Origin: Ptiloglossa arizonensis
Taxonomy: Eukaryota > Arthropoda > Insecta > Hymenoptera > Colletidae
DNA length: 64,000 nt
Assembly (NCBI RefSeq): GCF_051014685.1
Contig: NW_027478461.1
Coordinates: forward strand, 124,001-188,000
Direction of reading: 5' to 3'
Shown here: one piece after another, positions 50,931 to 62,762 of the stretch
Layout: each line of letters opens with the position of its first letter
Numbering within the stretch: the first letter of the stretch is position 1
Position numbers and translations under genes: made by a program
Notes under the pieces: model-generated
Seen by the model: only the letters and a program-made list of their open reading frames with translations
What the model was told of the DNA's origin: nothing
Database searches by the model: none

Positions 50931-51967
50931 AAATTTTCGCAAGTCTGATACTCGAAACCAATAACTACAACGGTCTAGGGGAAAAATACACATACCGTTG
51001 TAATCGGGCGAGTTTCTGCTTTCAGATGCAATAGGAAATTCTCGAGTTCGTCAATCTGTTCGCGAGATATGGAAGTGTGAAGTTAAGGAATGGTTGAGAA
51101 ACCATCAAAATTTTCGCAAGTCTGATACTCGAAACCAATAACTGGAATGGCTTAGGGGAAAAGTACACATACCGTTGTAATCGGGCGAGTTTCTGCTTTC
51201 AGATGCAATAGGAAATTCTCGAGTTCGTCAATTCGTTCGCGAGATATGGGAATTTGAAGTTAAGGAATGGTTGAGAAACCATCACAATTTTCGCAAGTCT
51301 GATACTCGAAACCAATAACTGGAATGCCCTAGGGGAAAAGTACACATACAGTTGTAATCGGGCGAGTTTCTGCTTTCAGATGCAATACGAAATTCTCGAG
51401 TTCGTCAATCCGTCCGCGAGATATGGAAGTGTGAGGTTAAGGAATGGTTGAGAAACCATCAAAATTTTCGCAAGTCTGATACTCGAAACCAATAACTGGA
51501 ATGGCCTAGGGGAAAGTACACATATGATTGTAATCGGGCGTGTTTCTACTTTCAGATGCAACAGGAATTTCTCGTGTTCGTCAATCCGTTCGCGAGATAT
51601 GGGAGTTTGAAGTTAAGGAATGGTTGAGAAACCATCAAAATTTTCGCAAGTCTGATACTCGAAACCAATAACTGGAATGGCCTAGGGGAAAAGTACACAT
51701 ACCGTTGTAATCGGGCGAGTTTCTGCTTTCAGATGCAATAGGAAATTCTCGAGTTCGTCAATCCGTTCGCGAGATATGGGAGTTTGAAGTTAAGGAATGG
51801 TTGAGAAACCATCACAATTTTCGCAAATCTGATACTCGAAATCAATAACTACTATGGCCTAGGGGAAAAATACACAGACTGTTGAAGTCGGGCGAGTTTC
51901 TTCTTTCAGATGCAATAGGAAATTCTCGAGTTCGTCAATCCGTTCGCGAGATATGAGAGTTGGAAGT
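50730..51967. repeat. Seven-monomer block repeated at 62763-64000 (offset 12033)
   Basis: The order is GGCTTAGGGGAAAAG, TACAGTTGTAATCGGG, CCGTCCGCGAG with GTGTGAGGTTAAGG, the shortened GGGGAAAGTACACATAT, the XhoI-minus CGTGTTTC monomer, then TGTTGAAGTCGGGCG. It recurs to the last base of the window. The offset is 68 monomers minus 3 bp. Confidence 0.85.
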
Positions 51968-54044
51968 TAAGGAATGGTTGAGAAACCATCACAATTTTCG
52001 CAAGTCTGATACTCGAAATCAATAACTACTATGGCCTAGGGGAAAAATACACATACTGTTGTAATCGGGCGAGTTTCTGCTTTCAGATGCAATAGGAAAT
52101 TCTCGAGTTCGTCAATCCGTTCGCGAGATATGAGAGTTGGAAGTTAAGGAATGGTTGAGAAACCATCAAAATTTTCGCAAGTCTAATACTCGAAACCAAT
52201 AACTACAATGGCCTAGGGGAAAAGTGCACAAACCGTTGTAATCGGGCGAGTTTCTGCTTTCAGGTGCAATAGGAAATTCTCGAGTTCGTCAATCCGTTCG
52301 CGAGATATGGGAGTTTGAAGTTAAGGAATGGTTGAGAAACCATCACAATTTTCGCAAGTCTGATACTCGAAATCAATAACTACTATGGCCTAGGGGAAAA
52401 ATACACATACTGTTGAAATCGGGCGAGTTTCTTCTTCCAGATGCAATAGGAAATTCTCGAGTTCGTCAATCCGTTCGCGAGATATGAGAGTTGGAAGTTA
52501 AGGAATGGTTGAGAAACCATGAAAATTTTCGCAAGTCTGATACTCGAAACCAATAACTACAATGGTCTAGGGGAAAAATACACATACCGTTGTAATCGGG
52601 CGAGTTTCTGCTTTCAGATGCAATACGAAATTCTCAAGTTCGTCAATCCGTCCGCGAGATATGGAAGTGTGAAATTAAGGAATGGTTGAGAAACCATCAA
52701 AATTTTCGCAAGTCTGATACTCGAAACCAATAACTGGAATGGCCTAGGGGAAAAGTACACATATCATTGTAATCGGGCGTGTTTCAACTTTCAGATGCAA
52801 CAGGAATTTCTCGTGTTCGTCAATCCGTTCGCGAGATGTGGGAGTTTGAAGTTAAGGAATGGTTGAGAAACCATCACAATTTTCGCAAGTCTGATACTCG
52901 AAATCAATAACTACTATGGCCTACGGGAAAAATACACATACTGTTGAAATCGGGCGAGTTTCTGCTTTCAGATGCAATAGGAAATTCTCGAGTTCGTCAA
53001 TCTGTTCGCGAGATATGGAAGGGTGAAGTTAAGGAATGGTTGAGAAACCATGACAATTTTCGCAAGTCTGATACTCGAAATCAATAACTAGTATGGCCTA
53101 GGGGAAAAATACACATACTGTTGTAATCGGGCGAGTTTCTGCTTTCAGATGCAATAGGAAATTCTCGAGTTCGTCAATCTGTTCGCGAGATATGGAAGTG
53201 TGAAGTTAAGGAATGGTTGAGAAACTATCAAAATTTTCGCAAGTCTGATACTCGAAACCAATAACTGGAATGGCCTAGGGGAAAAGTACACATACCGTTG
53301 TAATCGGGCGAGTTTCTGCTTTCAGGTGCAATAGGAAATTCTCGAGTTCGTCAATCTGTTCGCGAGATTTGGAAGTGTGAAGTTAAGGAATGGTTGAGAA
53401 GCCATCAAAATTTTCGCAAGTCTGATACTCGAAACCAATAACTGGAATGGCCTAGGGGAAAAGTACACATACCGTTGTAATCGGGCGAGTTTCTGCTTTC
53501 AGATGCAATAGGAAATTCTCGAGTTCGTCAATCCGTTCGCGAGATATGAGAGTTGGAAGTTAAGGAATGGTTGAGAAACCATCACAATTTTCGCAAGTCT
53601 GATACTCGAAATCAATAACTACTATGGCCTAGGGGAAAAATACACATACTGTTGAAATCGGGCGAGTTTCTTCTTCCAGATGCAATACGAAATTCTCGAG
53701 TTCGTCAATCCGTTCGCGAGATATGAGAGTTGGAAGTTAAGGAATGGTTGAGAAACCATCAAAATTTTCGCAAGTCTGATACTCGAAACCAATAACTACA
53801 ATGGTCTAGGGGAAAAATACACATACCGTTGTAATCGGGCGAGTTTCTGCTTTCAGATGCAATAGGAAATTCTCGAGTTCGTCAATCTGTTCGCGAGATA
53901 TGGAAGTGTGAAGTTAAGGAATGGTTGAGAAGCCATCAAAATTTTCGAAAGTCTGATACTCGAAACCAATAACTGGAATGGCCTAGGGGAAAAGTACACA
54001 TACCGTTGTAATCGGGCGAGTTTCTGCTTTCAGATGCAATAGGA

Positions 54045-54855
54045 AATTCTCGAGTTCGTCAATCCGTTCGCGAGATATGAGAGTTGGAAGTTAAGGAATG
54101 GTTGAGAAACCATCACAATTTTCGCAAGTCTGATACTCGAAATCAATAACTACTATGGCCTAGGGGAAAAATACACATACTGTTGTAATGGGCGAGTTTC
54201 TGCTTTCAGATGCAATAGGAAATTCTCGAGTTCGTCAATCCGTTCGCGAGATATGAGAGTTGGAAGTTAAGGAATGGTTGAGAAACCATCAAAATTTTCG
54301 CAAGTCTGATACTCGAAACCAATAACTACAATGGTCTAGGGGAAAAATACACATACCGTTGTAATCGGGCGAGTTTCTGCTTTCAGATGCAATAGGAAAT
54401 TCTCGAGTTCGTCAATCTGTTCGCGAGATATGGAAGTGTGAAGTTAAGGAATGGTTGAGAAACCATCACAATTTTCGCAAGTCTGATACTCGAAATCAAT
54501 AACTACTATGGCCTAGGGGAAAAATACACATACTGTTGTAATCGGGCGAGTTTCTGCTTTCAGATGCAATCGGAAATTCTCGAGTTCGTCAATCCGTTCG
54601 CGAGATATGAGAGTTGGAAGTTAAGGAATGGTTGAGAAACCATCACAATTTTCGCAAGTCTGATACTCGAAATCAATAACTACTATGGCCTAGGGGAAAA
54701 ATACACATACTGTTGTAATGGGCGAGTTTCTGCTTTCAGATGCAATAGGAAATTCTCGAGTTCGTCAATCCGTTCGCGAGATATGAGAGTTGGAAGTTAA
54801 GGAATGGTTGAGAAACCATCAAAATTTTCGCAAGTCTGATACTCGAAACCAATAA
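54045..54855. repeat. Three-monomer spaced pair with a 1-bp deletion (TTGTAATGGGCGAG)
   Basis: TTGTAATGGGCG, one C short of the usual TTGTAATCGGGCG, occurs near 54184 and 54714, 530 bp apart. The flanking monomer (CACAATTTTCG / ACTACTATGG before, GAGAGTTGG after) is the same in both. The copies part at ACTACAATGG (first) versus ACTGGAATGG (second). The deletion falls inside the CENP-B-box-like motif. Confidence 0.8.
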
Positions 54856-57800
54856 CTGGAATGGCCTAGGGGAAAAGTACACATACCGTTGTAATCGGGC
54901 GAGTTTCTGCTTTCAGATGCAATAGGAAATTCTCGAGTTCGTCAATCCGTTCGCGAGATATGAGAGTTGGAAGTTAAGGAATGGTTGAGAAACCATCACA
55001 ATTTTCGCAAGTCTGATACTCGAAATCAATAACTACTATGGCCTAGGGGAAAAATACACATACTGTTGTAATCGGGCGAGTTTCTGCTTTCAGATGCAAT
55101 AGGAAATTCTCGAGTTCGTCAATCCGTTCGCGAGATATGGGAGTTTGAAATTAAGGAATGGTTGAGAAACCATCACAATTTTCGCCAGTCTGATACTCGA
55201 AATCAATAACTACTATGGCCTAGGGGAAAAATACACATACTGTTGAAATCGGGCGAGTTTCTTCTTTCAGATGCAATAGGAAATTCTCGAGTTCGTCAAT
55301 CCGTTCGCGAGATATGAGAGTTGGAAGTTAAGGAATGGTTGAGAAACCATCACAATTTTCGCAAGTCTGATACTCGAAATCAATAACTACTATGGCCTAG
55401 GGGAAAAATACACATACTGTTGTAATCGGGCGAGTTTCTGCTTTCAGATGCAATAGGAAATTCACGAGTTCGTCATTCCGTTCGCGAGATATGAGAGTTG
55501 GAAGTTAAGGAATCGTTGAGAAACCATCAAAATTTTCGCAAGTCTAATACTCGAAACCAATAACTACAATGGTCGAGGAGAAAAATACACATACCGTTAT
55601 AATCAGGCGGGTTTCTGCCTTCCGATGCAATAGGAAATTCTCGAGTTCGTCAATCAGTTCGCGAGATATGGAAGTGTGAAGTTAAGGAATGGTTGAGAAA
55701 CCATCAAAATTTTCGCAAGTCTGATACTCGAAACCAATAACTGGAATGGCCTAGGGGAAAAGTACACATACCGTTGTAATCGGGCGAGTTTCTGCTTTCA
55801 GATGCAATAGGAAATTCTCGAGTTCGTCAATCCGTTCGCGAGATATGGGAGTTTGAAGTTAAGGAATGGTTGAGAAACCATCACAATTTTCGCAAATCTG
55901 ATACTCGAAATCAATAACTACTATGGCCTAGGGGAAAAATACACATACTGTTGAAATCGGGCGAGTTTCTGCTTTCAGATGCAATAGGAAATTCTCGAGT
56001 TCGTCAATCCGTTCGCGAGATATGGGAGTTTGAAGTTAAGGAATGTTTGAGAAACCATCACAATTTTCGCAAGTCTGATACTCGAAATCAATAACTACTG
56101 TGGCCTAAGGGAAAAATACACATACTGTTGAAATCGGGCGAGTTTCTTCTTTCAGATGCAATACGAAATTCTCGAGTTCGTCAATCTGTTCGCGAGATAT
56201 GGAAGTGTGAAGTTAAGGAATGGTTGAGAAGCCATCAAAATTTTCGCAAGTCTGATACTCGAAACCAATAACTGGAATGGCCTAGGGGAAAAGTACACAT
56301 ACCGTTGTAATCGGGCGAGTTTCTGCTTTCAGATGCAATAGGAAATTCTCGAGTTCGTCAATCCGTTCGCGAGATATGAGAGTTGGAAGTTAAGGAATGG
56401 TTGAGAAACCATCACAATTTTCGCAAGTCTGATACTCGAAATCAATAACTACTATGGCCTAGGGGAAAAATACACATACTGTTGTAATCGGGCGAGTTTC
56501 TGCTTTCAGATGCAATAGGAAATTCTCGAGTTCGTCAATCCGTTCGCGAGATATGAGAGTTGGAAGTTAAGGAATGGTTGAGAAACCATCAAAATTTTCG
56601 CAAGTCTGATACTCGAAACCAATAACTACAATGGTCTAGGGGAAAAATACACACACCGTTGTAATCGGGCGAGTTTCTGCTTTCAGATGCAATAGGAAAT
56701 TCTCGAGTTCGTCAATCCGTTCGCGAGATATGAGAGTTGGAAGTTAAGGAATCGTTGAGAAACCATCAAAATTTTCGCAAGTCTAATACTCGAAACCAAT
56801 AACTACAATGGTCTAGGGGAAAAATACACATACCGTTATAATCGGGCGGGTTTCTGCCTTCGGATGCAATAGGAAATTCTCGAGTTCGTCAATCAGTTCG
56901 CGAGATATGGAAGTGTGAAGTTAAGGAATGGTTGAGAAACCATCAAAATTTTCGCAAGTCTGATACTCGAAACCACTAACTGGAATGGCCTAGGGGAAAA
57001 GTACACATACCGTTGTAATCGGGCGAGTTTCTGCTTTCAGATGCAATAGGAAATTCTCGAGTTCGTCAATCTGTTCGCGAGATATGGAAGTGTGAAGTTA
57101 AGGAATGGTTGAGAAGCCATCAAAATTTTCGCAAGTCTGATACTCGAAACCAATAACTGGAATGGCCTAGGGGAAAAGTACACATACCGTTGTAATCGGG
57201 CGAGTTTCTGCTTTCAGATGCAATAGGAAATTCTCGAGTTCGTCAATCCGTTCGCGAGATATGGGAGTTTGAAGTTAAGGAATGGTTGAGAAACCATCAC
57301 AATTTTCACAAGTCTGATACTCGAAATCAATAACTACTGTGGCCTAAGGGAAAAATACACATACTGTTGAAATCGGGCGAGTTTCTTCTTCCAGATGCAA
57401 TACGAAATTCTCGAGTTCGTCAATCCGTTCGCGAGATATGAGAGTTGGAAGTTAAGGAATGGTTGAGAAACCATCAAAATTTTCGAAAGTCTGATACTCG
57501 AAACCAATAACTACAATGGTCTAGGGGAAAAATACACATACCGTTGTAATCGGGCGAGTTTCTGCTTTCAGATGCAATAGGAAATTCTCGAGTTCGTCAA
57601 TCTGTTCGCGAGATATGGAAGTGTGAAGTTAAGGAATGGTTGAGAAGCCATCAAAATTTTTGCAAGTCTGATACTCGAAACCAATAACTGGAATGGCCTA
57701 GGGGAAATGTACACATACCGTTGTAATCGGGCGAGTTTCTGCTTTCAGATGCAATAGGAAATTCTCGAGTTCGTCAATCCGTTCGCGAGATATGGGAGTT

Positions 57801-58618
57801 TGAAGTTAAGGAATGGTTGAGAAACCATCACAATTTTCGCAAGTCTGATACTCGAAATCAATAACTACTATGGCCTAGGGGAAAAATACACATACTGTTG
57901 AAATCGGGCGAGTTTCTTCTTTCAGATGCAATAGGAAATTCTCGAGTTCGTCAATCCGTTCGCGAGATATGAGAGTTGGAAGTTAAGGAATGGTTGAGAA
58001 ACCATCAAAATTTTCGCAAGTCTGATACTCGAAACCAATAACTACAATGGTCTAGGGGAAAAATACACATACCGTTGTAATCGGGCGAGTTTCTGCTTTC
58101 AGATGCATTACGAAATTCTCGAGTTCGTCAATCCGTCCGCGAGATATGGAAGTGTGAAGTTAAGGAATGGTTGAGAAACCATCAAAATTTTCGCAAGTCT
58201 GATACTCGAAACCAATATCTACAATGGTCTAGGGGAAAAATACACATACCATTGTAATCGGGCAAGTTTCTGCTTTCAGATGCAATACGAAATTCTCGAG
58301 TTCGTCAATCCGTTCGCGAGATGTGGGAGTTTGAAGTTAAGGAATGGTTGAGAAACCATCACAATTTTCGCAAGTCTGATACTCGAAATCAATAACTACT
58401 ATGGCCTAGGGAAAAAATACACATACTGTTGTAATCGGGCGAGTTTGTGCTTTCAGATGCAATAGGAAATTCTCGAGTTCGTCAATCCGTTCGCGAGATG
58501 TGGGAGTTTGAAGTTAAGGAATGGTTGAGAAACCATCACAATTTTCGCAAGTCTGATACTCGAAATCAATAACTACTATGGCCTAGGGAAAAAATACACA
58601 TACTGTTGAAATCGGGCG

Positions 58619-58850
58619 TGTTTCTACTTTCAGATGCAACAGGAATTTCTCGTGTTCGTCAATCCGTTCGCGAGATGTGGGAGTTTGAAGTTAAGGAATG
58701 GTTGAGAAACCATCACAATTTTCGCAAGTCTGATACTCGAAATCAATAACTACTATGGCCTAGGGGAAAAATACACATACTGTTGAAATCGGGCGTGTTT
58801 CTACTTTCAGATGCAACAGGAATTTCTCGTGTTCGTCAATCCGTTCGCGA
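58619..58850. repeat. Adjacent pair of XhoI-minus (CGTGTTTC) variant monomers
   Basis: Two consecutive monomers carry GGGCGTGTTTCTACTTTC, CAACAGGAATTT and CTCGTGTTCG. The other occurrences begin near 49241, 51541, 52780, 60035, 61982, 62336 and 63574. The three changes always travel together, so this is one subtype. It is confined to the right end of the window. The loss of CTCGAG would show as a 354-bp band in an XhoI digest. Confidence 0.85.
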
Positions 58851-59183
58851 GATGTGGGAGTTTGAAGTTAAGGAATGGTTGAGAAACCATCAAAATTTTC
58901 GCAAGTCTGATACTCGAAAACAATAACAACAATGGTCTAGGGGAAAAATACACATACCGTTGTAATCGGGCGAGTTTCTGCTTTCAGATGCAATAGGAAA
59001 TTCTCGAGTTCGTCAATCTGTTCGCGAGATATGGAAGTGTGAAGTTAAGGAATGGTTGAGAAACCATCAAAATTTTCGCAAGTCTGATACTCGAAACCAA
59101 TAACTGGAATGGCTTAGGGGAAAAGTACACATACCGTTGTAATCGGGCGAGTTTCTGCTTTCAGATGCAATAGGAAATTCTCG

Positions 59184-60404
59184 AGTTCGTCAATCCGTTC
59201 GCGAGATATGAGAGTTGGAAGTTAAGGAATGGTTGAGAAACCATCAAAATTTTCGCAAGTCTGATACTCGAAACCAATAACTACAATGGTCTAGGGGAAA
59301 AATACACATACCGTTGTAATCGGGCGAGTTTCTGCTTTCAGATGCATTACGAAATTCTCGAGTTCGTCAATCCGTCCGCGAGATATGGAAGTGTGAAGTT
59401 AAGGAATGGTTGAGAAACCATCAAAATTTTCGCAAGTCTGATACTCGAAACCAATATCTACAATGGTCTAGGGGAAAAATACACATACCGTTGTAATCGG
59501 GCGAGTTTCTGCTTTCAGATGCAATACGAAATTCTCGAGTTCGTCAATCCGTTCGCGAGATGTGGGAGTTTGAAGTTAAGGAATGGTTGAGAAACCATCA
59601 CAATTTTCGCAAGTCTGATACTCGAAATCAATAACTACTATGGCCTAGGGAAAAAATACACATACTGTTGTAATCGGGCGAGTTTGTGCTTTCAGATGCA
59701 ATAGGAAATTCTCGAGTTCGTCAATCCGTTCGCGAGATATGAGAGTTGGAAGTTAAGGAATGGTTGAGAAACCATCAAAATTTTCGCAAGTCTGATACTC
59801 GAAACTAATGACTGGAATGGCCTAGGGTGAAAGTACACATACCGTTGTAATCGGGCGAGTTTCTGCTTTCAGGTGCAATAGGAAATTCTCGAGTTCGTCA
59901 ATCCGTTCGCGAGATATGGGAGTTTGAAGTTAAGGAATGGTTGAGAAACCATCACAATTTTCGCAAGTCTGATACTCGAAATCAATAACTACTATGGCCT
60001 AGGGGAAAAATACACATACTGTTGAAATCGGGCGTGTTTCTACTTTCAGATGCAACAGGAATTTCTCGTGTTCGTCAATCCGTTCGCGAGATGTGGCAGT
60101 TTGAAGTTAAGGAATGGTTGAGAAACCATCACAATTTTCGCAAGTCTGATACTCGAAATCAATAACTACTATGGCCTAGGGAAAAAATACACATACTGTT
60201 GTAATCGGGCGAGTTTCTGCTTTCAGATGCAATAGGAAATTCTCGAGTTCGTCAATCCGTTCGCGAGATATGAGAGTTGGAAGTTAAGGAATGGTTGAGA
60301 AACCATCAAAATTTTCGCAAGTCCGATACTCGAAAACAATAACAACAATGGTCTAGGGGAAAAATACACATACCGTTGTAATCGGGCGAGTTTCTGCTTT
60401 CAGA
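59184..60404. repeat. Copy of 48390-49610 (offset 10794)
   Basis: It has the same order of markers, CCGTCCGCG, ACCAATATCTAC, GAGATGTGGGAG, GTTTGTGCTTTC, ACTAATGACTGG and then the XhoI-minus CGTGTTTC monomer. The offset is 61 monomers minus 3 bp, matching the three 1-bp deletions in between. A shorter related copy at 58015-58480 lies seven monomers upstream (1239 bp). Confidence 0.8.
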
Positions 60405-62762
60405 TGCAATAGGAAATTCTCGAGTTCGTCAATCTGTTCGCGAGATATGGAAGTGTGAAGTTAAGGAATGGTTGAGAAACCATCAAAATTTTCGCAAGTC
60501 TGATACTCGAAACCAATAACTGGAATGGCTTAGGGGAAAAGTACACATACCGTTGTAATCGGGCGAGTTTCTGCTTTCAGATGCAATAGGAAATTCTCGA
60601 GTTCGTCAATTCGTTCGCGAGATATGGGAATTTGAAGTTAAGGAATGGTTGAGAAACCATCACAATTTTCGCAAGTCTGATACTCGAAACCAATAACTGG
60701 AATGGCCTAGGGGAAAAGTACACATACAGTTGTAATCGGGCGAGTTTCTGCTTTCAGATGCAATACGAAATTCTCGAGTTCGTCAATCTGTTCGCGAGAT
60801 ATGGAAGTGTGAAGTTAAGGAATGGTTGAGAAGCCATCAAAATTTTTGCAAGTCTGATACTCGAAACCAATAACTGGAATGGCCTAGGGGAAAAGTACAC
60901 ATACCGTTGTAATCGGGCGAGTTTCTGCTTTCAGATGCAATAGGAAATTCTCGAGTTCGTCAATCCGTTCGCGAGATATGGGAGTTTGAAGTTAAGGAAT
61001 GGTTGAGAAACCATCACAATTTTCGCAAGTCTGATACTCGAAATCAATAACTACTGTGGCCTAAGGGAAAAATACACATACTGTTGAAATCGGGCGAGTT
61101 TCTTCTTTCAGATGCAATACGAAATTCTCGAGTTCGTCAATCCGTTCGCGAGATATGAGAGTTGGAAGTTAAGGAATGGTTGAGAAACCATCAAAATTTT
61201 CGCAAGTCTGATACTCGAAACCAATAACTACAATGGTCTAGGGGAAAAATACACATACCGTTGTAATCGGGCGAGTTTCTGCTTTCAGATGCAATACGAA
61301 ATTCTCGAGTTCGTCAATCCGTTCGCGAGATGTGGGAGTTTGAAGTTAAGGAATGGTTGAGAAACCATCACAATTTTCGCAAGTCTGATACTCGAAATCA
61401 ATAACTACCATGGCCTAGGGAAAAAATACACATACTGTTGTAATCGGGCGAGTTTGTGCTTTCAGATGCAATAGGAAATTCTCGAGTTCGTCAATCCGTT
61501 CGCGAGATATGAGAGTTGGAAGTTAAGGAATGGTTGAGAAACCATCAAAATTTTCGCAAGTCTGATACTCGAAACTAATAACTGGATTGGCCTAGGGGAA
61601 AAGTACACATACTGTTGAAATTGGGCGAGTTTCTTCTATCAGATGCAATAGGAAATTCTCGAGTTCGTCAATCCGTTCGCGAGATATGAGAGTTGGAAGT
61701 TAAGGAATGGTTGAGAAACCATCACAATTTTCGCAAGTCTGATACTCGAAATCAATAACTACTATGGCCTAGGGGAAAAATACACATACTGTTGTAATCG
61801 GGCGAGTTTCTGCTTTCAGATGCAATAGGAAATTCTCGAGTTCGTCAATCCGTTCGCGAGATATGAGAGTTGGAAGTTAAGGAATGGTTGAGAAACCATC
61901 AAAATTTTCGCAAGTCTGATACTCGAAACCAATAACTGGAATGGCCTAGGGGAAAAGTACACATATCATTGTAATCGGGCGTGTTTCTACTTTCAGATGC
62001 AACAGGAATTTCTCGTGTTCGTCAATCCGTTCGCGAGATATGGGAGTTTGAAGTTAAGGAATGGTTGAGAAACCATCAAAATTTTCGCAAATCTGATACT
62101 CGAAACCAATAACTGGAATGGCCTAGGGGAAAAGTACACATACCGTTGTAATCGGGCGAGTTTCTGCTTTCAGATGCAATAGGAAATTCTCGAGTTCGTT
62201 AATCCGTTCGCGAGATATGAGAGTTGGAAGTTAAGGAATGGTTGAGAAACCATCAAAATTTTCGCAAGTCTGATACTCGAAACCAATAACTGGAATGGCC
62301 TAGGGGAAAAGTACACATATCATTGTAATCGGGCGTGTTTCTACTTTCAGATGCAACAGGAATTTCTCGTGTTCGTCAATCCGTTCGCGAGATATGGGAG
62401 TTTGAAGTTAAGGAATGGTTGAGAAACCATCAAAATTTTCGCAAGTCTGATACTCGAAACCAATAACTGGAATGGCCTAGGGGAAAAGTACACATACCGT
62501 TGTAATCGGGCGAGTTTCTGCTTTCAGATGCAATAGGAAATTCTCGAGTTCGTCAATCCGTTCGCGAGATATGGGAGTTTGAAGTTAAGGAATGGTTGAG
62601 AAACCATCACAATTTTCGCAAATCTGATACTCGAAATCAATAACTACTATGGCCTCGGGAAAAAATACACATACTGTTGAAATTGGGCGAGTTTCTTCTT
62701 TCAGATGCAATAGGAAATTCTCGAGTTCGTCAATCCGTTCGCGAGATATGAGAGTTGGAAGT